A stretch of DNA of 64,000 bases from Bog-473 sp052140165 (GTDB lineage: Bacteria > Actinomycetota > Acidimicrobiia > Acidimicrobiales > RAAP-2): the NCBI GenBank assembly GCA_052140165.1, contig JBKQUM010000138.1, forward strand, positions 4,855 to 68,854, given 5' to 3'. Made by a program: the position numbers and the translations under genes. How positions within the stretch are numbered: position 1 is the stretch's first letter; every line of letters begins with the position of its first letter. The notes beneath the pieces were generated by a model. That model was given only the letters and a program-made list of their open reading frames with translations. It did no database searches and had not been told where the DNA came from. This document shows positions 25,741 to 34,202 of the stretch, one piece after another.

Positions 25741-26547
25741 CTAGAACATGAAGTTCATTGCGCCGAGGACACGGCGACCGACCGCCGCGTCCCCGGTCAT
25801 CTCGACCCCGCCTGCGGCCTCCACCTGTGCCGCCGAGGCCCGGCCGCAGCCGAGGCGTGTGAAGTCGATGCTCGACAGCGAGAGGTTGACCACCGGGTCG
25901 ACGTCGTCCCCGACGGGACGGGCCCGTCCGCCCTCGACTGCGATCGTGAAGGCGCGCGCGTCGCGTCCGGGTCCCGAGACGTCGAAGCGGATCGCGGTGC
26001 CCTCGGGACAGCCGGCCTGCTTGCCGACGACGAACGGCATGGCGCCCTGCACGCGGTCGAGCGAGAGGCACGAGGCCCGGTTCCCGCTCCCACCCGGGCG
26101 GTCCAGGGCGCGCCGGGCATCCTGCTCGTGGACCCAGCTGTCGAAGGCCCGCACCTCCATGAACACCGCGTAGGGCACCTCGCCCACCGGGCTCCATCCG
26201 ACGGCGGCCCACTCGTCGTCGCTGCGCCGCTCCAGCTCGGCCAGGCGGGCGCGGGTGACCTCCAGGAACTCGGTGCGGACGAGGGAGCCGGGCAGCGGCC
26301 GCCGGACGGCGACCCAGCGCTCGTTCATGGCGGCCACGTCGTTGCGCACGTGCGGCCCGGGCGGGCCGTCCCACTCCGGTGCGGCCTCTCCCAGGAGGGA
26401 GCGCTCTATCCCGATCAGATGGGAGAGCTGGTCCTTGACGTCCCAGCCCGGGCACTCCGTCGGCAGCGCCCACTCGGTGGCCGACAGCTGGTCGCAGGCC
26501 TCCGCCAGGGAACCCCAGGTCTCGGCCAGCGCGGCCCTCGCCTCCAT
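25741..26547 (-). CDS. maleylpyruvate isomerase-like / DinB-fold mycothiol-family protein
   Basis: A four-helix DinB-like protein of the mycothiol-dependent maleylpyruvate isomerase N-terminal family. It has the conserved TECPGWDVKDQLSHLIGIER segment and a later SWVHEQDARRALDRPGG with the helix-3 histidine. A C-terminal SCP2-like region follows (VNLSLSSIDFTRLGCGRA). Members use mycothiol or bind metal through three histidines; the substrate here is unknown. Start is uncertain: ATG 26547 gives 268 residues and begins where family homology begins, and GTG 26595 is the alternative. It is divergent from the zinc-ribbon gene at 26712. Confidence 0.75.
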   Translation of the reverse strand: MEARAALAETWGSLAEACDQLSATEWALPTECPGWDVKDQLSHLIGIERSLLGEAAPEWDGPPGPHVRNDVAAMNERWVAVRRPLPGSLVRTEFLEVTRARLAELERRSDDEWAAVGWSPVGEVPYAVFMEVRAFDSWVHEQDARRALDRPGGSGNRASCLSLDRVQGAMPFVVGKQAGCPEGTAIRFDVSGPGRDARAFTIAVEGGRARPVGDDVDPVVNLSLSSIDFTRLGCGRASAAQVEAAGGVEMTGDAAVGRRVLGAMNFMF

Positions 26548-26711
26548 CCCCTGTTGTCCCCATCCACCGTCCTGACCTGCATGGTTGCCGCTCACGAGGC
26601 CGACAGTACCCTCGTCCGGCCGTGTCGGTCGTGTGACCATCCCCCATTTCGCGTGAACCCCCCGCTACGTTCGACAGCCGTCCAGGGCCATCACCGACCA
26701 GAGGAGTTGCC

Positions 26712-26867
26712 ATGGCTAACTACGAGGGATACTGCGTGAAGTGCCGGGAGAAGCGTGAGTTCGACGGCCAGGAAGTCGAGCTGGCCAACGGGCGCCGAGC
26801 CGCCCAGGGCACGTGCCCGGTCTGCGGCACCAAGATGAACCGGATCCTGGGCAAAGCCAAGGTCTGA
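26712..26867 (+). CDS. small zinc-ribbon protein (DUF5679-like)
   Basis: A 51-residue protein beginning MANYEGYCVKCREKREF. Two CxxC pairs, Cys8/Cys11 and Cys35/Cys38 (CPVCGTKM), form a zinc ribbon. The final basic segment NRILGKAKV is typical of a short conserved family in actinobacteria and Chloroflexi with unknown function. A strong ribosome site GAGGAG lies five bases before the ATG. The gene stands alone between a divergent DinB-like gene and a deacylase gene, and is easily missed because of its size. Confidence 0.88.
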   Translation: MANYEGYCVKCREKREFDGQEVELANGRRAAQGTCPVCGTKMNRILGKAKV

Positions 26868-26913
26868 ACCGGCCTGCCACGCCGGCGGGCGAGCACGCCG
26901 CCGGCGTGAGACG

Positions 26914-28647
26914 ATGCACGGCATGCACGAGCTGATCATCAGGGGCGGGACGCTCGTCGACGGGACCGGCGCGTCGGCGCGCACCGCGGACGTCGCGGTC
27001 GACGCCGGCCGCATCACCGACGTGGGGCACCTCCAGGGCGGCGCCACCCGGACCATCGACGCCGACGGCCTCCTGGTCACCCCGGGCTGGGTCGACGTGC
27101 ACACGCACTACGACGGGCAGGTCACGTGGGACTCCGAGCTCGCCCCGTCGTCGTGGCACGGGGTCACGACGCTCGTGATGGGCAACTGCGGCGTGGGCTT
27201 CGCCCCCGCCCGGCCCGACCGCCACGACTGGCTGATCGGGCTCATGGAGGGGGTCGAGGACATCCCCGGCACGGCACTGGCCGAGGGGATCGCCTGGGAG
27301 TGGGAGACCTTCCCCGAGTATCTCGACGCGCTCGAACGGCGGCGCTGGACCGTCGACGTGGGCACCCAGGTGCCCCACGGCGCGGTGCGGGCCTACGTCA
27401 TGGGCGAGCGGGGCGCCCGCAACGAGCCGGCCAGCGCCGAGGACATCGAGGCCATGCGGGCCATCGTGCTCCAGGCGCTGCGGGCCGGTGCGCTTGGCTT
27501 CTCCACCTCGCGCACCACGGGGCACCGCGCCATCGACGGTGAGCTCGTCCCGGGCACCTACGCCGCCGAGGACGAGCTGTTCGGCATCGGGTCCGCGCTC
27601 GGCGAGGCGGGCACCGGCGTCTTCGAGCTGGCCCCACTCGGCTCGGCCGGCGAGATGCTCCAGGACGCCTGGCAGGAGGTCGACTGGATGCGCCGGCTCT
27701 CGGCCGCCACGGGCCGGCCGGTGAGCTACGTGCTGCTGCAGCACGACGACGATCCGGAACTGTGGCGCAAGCAGCTGGCGGCGTCCCTCGACGCCTGCGC
27801 CGAGGGGGCACAGCTGTACCCCCAGATCGCCGGGCGCCCGACCGGCATCCTCTCGGGCCACCACACGACGTTGTGCCTCTTCGCCGAGTTCCCGGCCTAC
27901 CGCGAGCTGCGCGCCCGCGGCCTGTCGGCCCCCGAGCTCGGCGCGGCGCTCGCCGACCCCGAGGTGCGGCGCGCCATCGTGGCATGGACACCGTCGTCGC
28001 CGGCCCAGGCCGAGGCGATGGAGAAGGCGTACCACCGCACGTTCGTGCTCGGGGACCCGCCCGACTACGAGCCCGGCCCCGAGAGCTCGCTGGCCGGTTT
28101 GGCCGCGGCGCGCGGGATGTCACCGCTCGAGGTGGCCTACGACGAGATGGCCCGCGACGGCGGCCAGGGGCTCCTGTACATCCCCATCCTCAATTTCGCC
28201 ACGGGCGACCTCGACCACGTGCGCGAGATGATGCTGCACCCCCAGGGCCTGCTCGGGCTGGCTGACGGCGGCGCCCACACCGGGACGATCTGCGACGCGT
28301 CCATGCCCACCTTCATGCTCACCCACTGGACGCGCGACCGCAGCCGCGGCGAGACGCTGCCGCTCGAGTACGTGGTGAAGAAGCAGACGCACGACACGGC
28401 CCGCCTCTACGGCCTGTCGGACCGGGGCACGGTGGAGCCCGGCGCGCTGGCCGACTTCAACCTCATCGACTACGAGGGGCTCTCACTGGGCACCCCCTAT
28501 GTGACGGACGACCTGCCGGCGGGGGGTCGCCGGCTGCTCCAGAAGGCGTCGGGGTACGTGGCCACGATCAAGGCCGGCACCGTGACCTTCGAGCAGGGTG
28601 CCGGGACCGGGGAGCTGCCCGGACGCCTGGTGCGCGGCGCGCGCTGA
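26914..28647 (+). CDS. N-acyl-D-amino-acid deacylase family amidohydrolase (paralogue 1)
   Basis: 577 residues of the D-aminoacylase group of amidohydrolases. The metal site shows HTHYDGQ, the metal-bridging cysteine in MGNCGVGFAP, and a C-terminal catalytic aspartate in LADGGAH. The beta-sandwich residues at both ends (LIIRGGTLVDGTG, ATIKAGTVTF) are typical. Enzymes of this group release D-amino acids from N-acyl forms, but several members hydrolyse other amides, so the substrate is open. It closely resembles the gene at 56739-58451. The paralogue begins MHDLIIRGG, so the ATG at 26923 may be the true start. Confidence 0.85.
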   Translation: MHGMHELIIRGGTLVDGTGASARTADVAVDAGRITDVGHLQGGATRTIDADGLLVTPGWVDVHTHYDGQVTWDSELAPSSWHGVTTLVMGNCGVGFAPARPDRHDWLIGLMEGVEDIPGTALAEGIAWEWETFPEYLDALERRRWTVDVGTQVPHGAVRAYVMGERGARNEPASAEDIEAMRAIVLQALRAGALGFSTSRTTGHRAIDGELVPGTYAAEDELFGIGSALGEAGTGVFELAPLGSAGEMLQDAWQEVDWMRRLSAATGRPVSYVLLQHDDDPELWRKQLAASLDACAEGAQLYPQIAGRPTGILSGHHTTLCLFAEFPAYRELRARGLSAPELGAALADPEVRRAIVAWTPSSPAQAEAMEKAYHRTFVLGDPPDYEPGPESSLAGLAAARGMSPLEVAYDEMARDGGQGLLYIPILNFATGDLDHVREMMLHPQGLLGLADGGAHTGTICDASMPTFMLTHWTRDRSRGETLPLEYVVKKQTHDTARLYGLSDRGTVEPGALADFNLIDYEGLSLGTPYVTDDLPAGGRRLLQKASGYVATIKAGTVTFEQGAGTGELPGRLVRGAR

Positions 28648-28717
28648 GCGCAGCCGCCCTCCGCGCCCCCTCCCGGTCGCTCCGCCGGGCTGTCCCGCAC
28701 GGCAGACTGCACCCCGT

Positions 28718-30085
28718 ATGGACGCGCCACTGACCGAGTACGCGCTCCGTGACGACATCCACATCGGCTACCAGGTGTGGGGGGCGCGTCCCGGGGCGGG
28801 CCAGGTCCCCCCGGTGGACGTGCTCGAGCTCAGCAGCGGGCTGATGATCTCCATCGACGAGGCCGTCGACGAGCCGAACTGGCTCCACTACACGGAGCGG
28901 GTGGTGGGGTTCTCCCGCCTGCTCCGCTTCGACACCGGCGGGCTCGGGTTGTCGGACCCGCTGCCGGCGGGCTCCCAGCCCTCCATCGAGGGATGGGGCC
29001 TCGACGCCCTCGCCGTCATGGACGCGGCCGGTTGCGCCACGGCGGTCCTGCTCGCGTCCACCGGAGGCGCCCTGCCGGCCCTGTGGCTGGCGGCCGTCCA
29101 CCCCGAACGCGTGAGCTCGCTGGTCATCGTGAACGGAACGGCGCGCGTCGGCCAGGCGGAGGACTACGGCTTCGGCGTCTCCAGCGAGCTCACGGCCACG
29201 GCGGCGGACATCGACGTGCCGCTGGTCGAGGGCGACGTCCCCCAGGACATCGCGGTCTTCGCGCCCAGCCTGGCCCACCGCGTCGGGTTCCGTGAATGGT
29301 GGGAGCGCGCGGCCCGACGCGGCGCCAGCCCCGCCACCGCGATCGCCTTCAACCTCGTGACCTTCTCGGCCGACATGCGACGGTGCCTGCCCGACATCTC
29401 GTGCCCGACGCTCGTCATCGCGCGCACGGAGAGCTACGCCAACCTCAGCGAGCACGGGCGCTACCTGGCCGAGCACATCGCGGGCGCCCGCTTCGTGACC
29501 TTCCCGGGACCGGACCTGTTGCCCTGGGCGGGCGAGTTCGACTCCATCGTCGACGAGATCGAGGAGTTCGTGACCGGGGGCCGCGGCGTGCACGCGCCCA
29601 CCCGCACGCTGGCCACGGTGCTCTTCACCGACATCGTGGACTCCACGGTGCGCGCCGCCGCGGTGGGCGACCGGCAGTGGCGGGCCGTGCTCGACGAGTC
29701 CGACGTCAACGTCGGCCGCCTCCTGTCCCGCCACGACGGCGTCCTCGTCAAGACGACCGGCGACGGGATCCTGGCCCGCTTCACCTCACCGGCGCAGGCG
29801 GTGCGCTGCGCCGCGGCGATGGTGGAGGCGGCGCGCCGGAGCGGCCTGCAGCTGCGGGCCGGGTTGCACGTCGGCGAGGTGGAGCTGCGCGGTGACGACA
29901 TCGGCGGGCTGGCGGTCCACATCGCGTCGAGGGTGAGCACCCTGGCGGGCGCCGACGAGGTCCTCGTCACCGGCACGGTGCGCGACCTCGTCGTGGGGTC
30001 GGGCATCGCCTTCGAGGACAGGGGCCGGCACGACCTCAAGGGTGTCCCGGGCGAGTGGCAGATCCTCGCCGTGGGGCGGGCCTAG
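28718..30085 (+). CDS. alpha/beta-hydrolase fused to class III adenylate/guanylate cyclase
   Basis: 455 residues. Residues 1-285 are an alpha/beta-hydrolase (FDTGGLGLSDPL near 71-82, with putative nucleophile Ser114 in LLASTGG). Residues 297-455 are a class III nucleotide cyclase domain. The metal aspartates are Asp305 (LFTDIVDST) and Asp349 (KTTGDG), with Lys345 in the purine-specifying position and Arg405 near the C-terminal. The transition-state Asn is replaced by His401 (AVHIASR), as I recall for Mycobacterium Rv1900c, which has the same two-domain layout. It probably makes a cyclic nucleotide in response to a ligand bound by the hydrolase half. That is inference. Start ATG 28718. Confidence 0.88.
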   Translation: MDAPLTEYALRDDIHIGYQVWGARPGAGQVPPVDVLELSSGLMISIDEAVDEPNWLHYTERVVGFSRLLRFDTGGLGLSDPLPAGSQPSIEGWGLDALAVMDAAGCATAVLLASTGGALPALWLAAVHPERVSSLVIVNGTARVGQAEDYGFGVSSELTATAADIDVPLVEGDVPQDIAVFAPSLAHRVGFREWWERAARRGASPATAIAFNLVTFSADMRRCLPDISCPTLVIARTESYANLSEHGRYLAEHIAGARFVTFPGPDLLPWAGEFDSIVDEIEEFVTGGRGVHAPTRTLATVLFTDIVDSTVRAAAVGDRQWRAVLDESDVNVGRLLSRHDGVLVKTTGDGILARFTSPAQAVRCAAAMVEAARRSGLQLRAGLHVGEVELRGDDIGGLAVHIASRVSTLAGADEVLVTGTVRDLVVGSGIAFEDRGRHDLKGVPGEWQILAVGRA

Positions 30086-30212
30086 AGCCAGATCCCATCC
30101 ACGCCCGTCATGGCGGGCCGGGGATGACCGAGGCCGGGTCCGGTCCGTGCTAGGTATTGAGCGCCGATTGCTCGGGGCACCGTGGACATCGGGAGATCGG
30201 GAGATCGCTGGC

Positions 30213-31538
30213 ATGGCACAAGGGACTCGACCTCCGGCATCCAACCGCACGCCCGGGCATGCGCAGACAGCCGGGACGGGCAGACAGGGAGCGCGCCGTC
30301 GCCGGCGCACGCGGTTCGACGCCCCGCCACCGCGGCCGTTCACCCTCTCCGGATGGGCACTGCTGCCCCTGCGGGCGTTCCTCGGGTTCACGTTCTGCTT
30401 CGCCGGATTGCAGAAGCTGGCCAACCCGAACTTCTTCAACGCCAACAGCCCGTCCGGCATCCAGGCCCAGCTGGTCGCCTCCATCAGGATCAGCCCGCTG
30501 CACCTGCTGCTCGCACACCTCCTCCGCTTCGCCGTGCCGATCGGCGTCGTCATTGCCCTGGCGGAGCTGGCCGTCGGCTTGGGAGCACTCCTCGGTCTGT
30601 GGACCCGGGTGGCCGCGGCGGGCGGCATGGTGCTGTCGCTCACCCTCTTCCTGACGGTGAGCTTCCACTCCTCGCCCTACTACACCGGTGCCGACATCGT
30701 CTTCCTGTTCGCCTGGATCCCGCTCCTCCTGGCCGGCTCGGGCGGGGTGCTGTCCCTCGACGCCGTGATCGCCGCCCGGGTGGCCGCCGAGAACAAGAGC
30801 GGGCCGCCGACCGTCGTCCCGGTCCGTTTCGAACTGGTGCAGCGGGTCTGCGGCAATTACGAGGACGACATGTGCACCGCACGGGGGGGCCAGCCCTGCG
30901 ACGTCCACCGCTGCCCCTTCCTGGTCGACGAGCGGGGCAGCATCGTGCAGCGCGGGCCGGACGCGGTGGACCGGAGGACCCTGGTCCTCGGCGGGACCGC
31001 CGTGGCCGCGTCCGCGGTGATCGGCGCCGTGGCCGCGGGGGCGGCCGCAGGTCTGGGCCGGGCCGTGGGCGGCGTCCAGAGCCCCGGCGGGGGTGGCGCG
31101 TCCGCCCTCTCCCCCACCGGGCCGAGCAGCGGCGCGGGCACCACGCCCACCGGGCCGGGCACCGGCGCGGGCACCACCTCGACCACTGCGCCGGCCGGGG
31201 CGACGACGACCACTGCGCCGGCTGCCGCGGGCACGCGCATCGGCCTGGCGAGCCAGGTGCCCGTCGGTGGTGCCGCCACCTTCACGGACCCGGCGACCGG
31301 TGACCCCGGGCTCGTGCTCCAGCTCACCAAGGACCAGTTCGTGGCGTACGACGCGGTCTGCCCGCACGCCGGCTGCACGGTCGGGTACTCGCCCGGCGCC
31401 AAGCTCATCGTGTGCCCGTGCCACGGCTCGGAGTTCGACCCCGCCACGGGTGCCGTGGTCAACCCACCCGCGCAGCGGGGCCTGACGCCGATCCACGTGG
31501 CGGTCAGCGCCGACGGCTCCCTCCTCGCCGACGGCTGA
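30213..31538 (+). CDS. DoxX membrane domain fused to a Rieske [2Fe-2S] domain
   Basis: 441 residues from ATG 30213. A basic N-terminus is followed by a four-helix DoxX-type membrane domain (about 47-190). A cysteine-rich segment has Cys213, Cys221, Cys229 and Cys234. A twin-arginine-like DRRTLVLGG (253-261) precedes a hydrophobic stretch to about 280. A Pro/Thr/Gly linker leads to a Rieske domain with ligands Cys383, His385, Cys401 and His404 and disulphide pair Cys388/Cys403 (CPHAGC, CPCHGS). DoxX/DoxD proteins belong to thiosulfate:quinone and related redox systems. An electron-transfer role at the outer membrane face is inferred. Confidence 0.88.
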   Translation: MAQGTRPPASNRTPGHAQTAGTGRQGARRRRRTRFDAPPPRPFTLSGWALLPLRAFLGFTFCFAGLQKLANPNFFNANSPSGIQAQLVASIRISPLHLLLAHLLRFAVPIGVVIALAELAVGLGALLGLWTRVAAAGGMVLSLTLFLTVSFHSSPYYTGADIVFLFAWIPLLLAGSGGVLSLDAVIAARVAAENKSGPPTVVPVRFELVQRVCGNYEDDMCTARGGQPCDVHRCPFLVDERGSIVQRGPDAVDRRTLVLGGTAVAASAVIGAVAAGAAAGLGRAVGGVQSPGGGGASALSPTGPSSGAGTTPTGPGTGAGTTSTTAPAGATTTTAPAAAGTRIGLASQVPVGGAATFTDPATGDPGLVLQLTKDQFVAYDAVCPHAGCTVGYSPGAKLIVCPCHGSEFDPATGAVVNPPAQRGLTPIHVAVSADGSLLADG

Positions 31539-31554
31539 CCGCGGATCGGCCCGC

Positions 31555-31722
31555 TCAGGCCGGCGTCCCCCCGGTCCCCGACCGGACGCGCCACACTTCC
31601 TCGCACGGCCACCGGCTCGCCCACTCGTAGGTCATGTGCGAGTAGCGGGTGGCCGCCCCGAGTGGGGGATGCAACTCCATCAGCTCGAGCACCTCGTAGC
31701 CGTTCGATCGCAAGAGGCGGAT
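31555..31722 (-). pseudogene. C-terminal stump of a class I SAM-dependent methyltransferase
   Basis: An open minus-strand frame of about 55 residues runs from a stop at 31723-31725 to TGA at 31555. It reads LLRSNGYEVLELMELHPP, then RYSHMTYEWASRWPCEEVW. That is the usual last helix and tail of a family of small actinobacterial SAM-dependent methyltransferases, with no N-terminal SAM-binding part. Homology ends abruptly where the AT-rich stretch begins, so the gene was probably cut by the insertion or deletion that made the neighbouring island. The family assignment rests on pattern recall, not an alignment. Confidence 0.6.
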
Positions 31723-31850
31723 TCATCGTTGGCATGACGCGGGACCGTGCCGCCTCCTGGCCGTCACGCCAGCAACCGCCTCCTCACCGAATGCCACAAT
31801 TGCGGAGGCTAAAAGGCATTTTAATGACTGTTAGATCATTTTCTCCCCCT

Positions 31851-31933
31851 AATAGCTATTTATATGTCTATAATCTCACTAAGGCATCGGCAGAAGAAAA
31901 GCCAGATAGCCACTATTATGGCCGCAGGAGGAG
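31851..31933 (+). promoter_or_regulatory. hipBA promoter/operator region
   Basis: Upstream of hipB lie a perfect 10-bp palindrome AATAGCTATT (31851-31860), a consensus -10 box TATAAT (31869-31874), an inverted repeat GCCA-N6-TGGC (31909-31922) and a strong ribosome site AGGAGGAG (31926-31933). No clear -35 box is seen. HipB-type antitoxins repress their own promoter by binding palindromes, so one or both inverted repeats may be operators. The region is markedly AT-rich against a GC-rich genome. Confidence 0.55.
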
Positions 31934-31939
31934 TGAGAA

Positions 31940-32257
31940 ATGCGAACTGACGAGCTGGAGAAGGTGATCGGTAGGCACATCCGCAGCTTGCGGATCGGCC
32001 AGGGCCTGACCCAGGTCGAGGTGGCTGAGAGGGCGAACATTTCCCTTGGCGCCCTCAAGCATCTTGAGAGCGGGGCAGGGGCGACGATCCACACCTTGGT
32101 CAGGGTTCTCCGCGCTCTCGGTCGCGAAGACTGGCTCGACTCCTTGGAGCCCGGGACCAGCGCGTTCAATCCGCTCGACCTCCTCTCGGCCCGTGAGCGC
32201 GAGAGCCGAAAGGCGCGGCCGCGGCGTGCCCCACGTCGGGGGGCGGCGGCGCGGTGA
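31940..32257 (+). CDS. hipB: HipB-like XRE-family antitoxin/repressor
   Basis: 105 residues with a helix-turn-helix of the XRE/Cro type at about 8-60 (IRSLRIGQGLTQVEVAERANIS, split here by the recognition turn). A C-terminal basic tail rich in Arg and Ala follows. It is expected to neutralise HipA and repress the shared promoter. It is translated from ATG 31940 behind AGGAGGAG, and its stop overlaps the hipA start (GTGA). The small DNA-binding protein directly before a HipA kinase is the usual toxin-antitoxin order. Confidence 0.88.
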   Translation: MRTDELEKVIGRHIRSLRIGQGLTQVEVAERANISLGALKHLESGAGATIHTLVRVLRALGREDWLDSLEPGTSAFNPLDLLSARERESRKARPRRAPRRGAAAR

Positions 32258-33567
32258 GTTACGAGCCGGCCAACGTCATCGAGGTCCTGGCCTGGGGCCA
32301 GCTGGTCGGTGCGGTGGCGCTCGACCCGAGCACCGGCTGGTACGCGTTCGCCTACACCCCTGAGTGGGTCGGGGGCGGCATCGAGCTGGCACCACTGCAC
32401 ATGGCGCTTCGCGAGGCGCCCTACGAGTTCCCCGAGCTGCGGCGCGAGACCTTCTACGGGCTTCCTGCTCTGCTCGCCGACGCCCTACCGGACCGCTTCG
32501 GCAACGCGCTCGTCAACGCCTGGATGGCCGAGCAGGGAGTGCCGGCCGAGAGCATCACGCCGCTCGACCGCCTGGCCTATGCCGCCGACCGTGCCATGGG
32601 AGCGCTCGAGTTCCGACCGCCGGCGCGTGACGCAGCCGCCGAGGCGCCGACCGCGGTGCAGCTGGCGGACCTGGTGCTCGCGGCACGAGGGGCGGTCCGC
32701 GGCGAGTTCGTCGATGACGAGACCACCCACGCTGCCCTCCAACAGCTCATCCAGGTGGGCACGAGTGCTGGTGGAGCGCGGGCCAAAGCCGTGGTTGCCT
32801 TCAACCCTGAGACGTTCCAGGTCGACTCGCCCTACGCCGAGCACACCGCCGGCTTCGAGCAGTGGCTGATCAAGCTCGACGGCGTGAGCGGCACCGGCAT
32901 GGACGGGCACGGTGACGACCTGGGCGAACCCAGGGGCTACGGGAGCATCGAGTACGCCTACAGCCTGATGGCGGGCGCGGCCGGGATCGACATGATGCCT
33001 TGCAAGCTCCTCGCCGAGGGCCCACGGCACCACTTCATGACCAAGCGCTTCGACCGCCGCGAGGGCGGTGAGCGCCTCCACGTCATCTCGCTGTGCGCGC
33101 TGGCCCACCTCGACTACAACCTGGTGGGCGCACACAGCTACGACCAGTATCTTCAGAGCGTTAAGGCGCTCGGGCTGAGCAACGACGAGCTCGCCGAGGC
33201 CTACCGCCGAATGGTCTTCAACGTCATGGCCGTCAACAACGACGACCACGCCAAGAACTTCTCCTTCTTGCGCAGCGCTGACTCGGGATGGCATCTCTCG
33301 CCGGCCTTCGACCTCGTGCACGCCTACAACCCGAACAACGAGTGGATCGCCCGACACCTGATGTCGGTGGACGGGAAGTTCGAAGGCATTGGGCTCGAGG
33401 ACCTCTACGCCGTCGGCGAGCGCAACGACGTGCCCGGCTACCGACGGGTGGTGCGCGAAGTGCGCGACGGCGTCGCCGGTTGGGCCGACTTCGCCGAGGA
33501 GGCCGAGGTCGCAGGCGCAATCATCAAACGCATCGCGGCGGACATCGAGCGCTTCGCGCCTCATTAA
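32254..33567 (+). CDS. hipA: HipA-like serine/threonine kinase toxin
   Basis: 437 residues. The N-terminal subdomain (about 5-125) is followed by the HipA kinase fold. Key segments appear intact: the Ser/Gly loop GTSAGGARAK at 169-178, Lys207 in LIKLD, the catalytic NNDDHAKNFSF (328-338), and the metal-binding aspartate Asp353 in SPAFDL. HipA kinases of E. coli phosphorylate glutamyl-tRNA synthetase and cause growth arrest; the target here is not known. Start is GTG 32254, coupled to hipB. The module looks functional although the surrounding island is degraded. Confidence 0.9.
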   Translation: MSYEPANVIEVLAWGQLVGAVALDPSTGWYAFAYTPEWVGGGIELAPLHMALREAPYEFPELRRETFYGLPALLADALPDRFGNALVNAWMAEQGVPAESITPLDRLAYAADRAMGALEFRPPARDAAAEAPTAVQLADLVLAARGAVRGEFVDDETTHAALQQLIQVGTSAGGARAKAVVAFNPETFQVDSPYAEHTAGFEQWLIKLDGVSGTGMDGHGDDLGEPRGYGSIEYAYSLMAGAAGIDMMPCKLLAEGPRHHFMTKRFDRREGGERLHVISLCALAHLDYNLVGAHSYDQYLQSVKALGLSNDELAEAYRRMVFNVMAVNNDDHAKNFSFLRSADSGWHLSPAFDLVHAYNPNNEWIARHLMSVDGKFEGIGLEDLYAVGERNDVPGYRRVVREVRDGVAGWADFAEEAEVAGAIIKRIAADIERFAPH

Positions 33568-34202
33568 CCATGTTGGAACAACGGACGGAACTTCGCGAGG
33601 GGCTTGAGCCACGGCCTTCACAGGTCGGCACTCGAAAGCGAGGCCCCAACCGTCGCTGTTTCGAGTGATCCGCAATTCGCGCGCTCGGATGTCAGAGCGT
33701 GCCGAGGCCCAGTTCGACCGCAATGTGTTCAACAGCGAACGGGACAACGTCGCAATCGCTCCAGGTCTCGTGCAAGTCCGGGGCCCTCGGGCCAATAAAC
33801 GCACGAGCCTGCGGCTACGCGCGTAGGGACGCGCACTTTGCGGGAGCCGAGGTCAGTGACTCCGTCTCGGGTCGTCGGGTGCCTCCGTTGAGGTCGTCTT
33901 GTGGGCCGGGAGCGGGTGTGCCCGTCAAACGCGATCCCGGCGATTGCAGCGCGGTCTGGTGTCCCAGTGGGGCTGACCTTGGCCGCGGCCTAACGGGTCC
34001 ACCTCGTTCTTCAGAAAGCAGACTGTCGAAACGGGCCGACGACGCCGAGACGCAAGAGTTCGATCCCGGAGCGGTGACCGATGCGGCCGCGGAAGGGATC
34101 GACAACAGCCTGGTGACGCCCAGCGGAGGGCGGCTTCCGCACCGCCTTCTACGCGGCGGATGGGATCACTCGCTAAGAAGTCTTCCGCGTGGTGCCGATT
34201 GG
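33568..34202. other. gene-poor stretch inside the island
   Basis: About 635 bp without a recognisable gene. Open frames on both strands have compositions unlike proteins. One short frame, 33689-33826 on the plus strand (45 codons from ATG), has a plausible amino-acid mix but no ribosome site and no family I recognise. The stretch has lower GC than the flanks and probably represents decayed mobile DNA. Confidence 0.5.

Noticed and set aside
31723..31850. Left attachment site matching the tRNA-Pro end
   Set aside because: No direct repeat of either end of the tRNA was found by eye in this stretch, so no att site is claimed.
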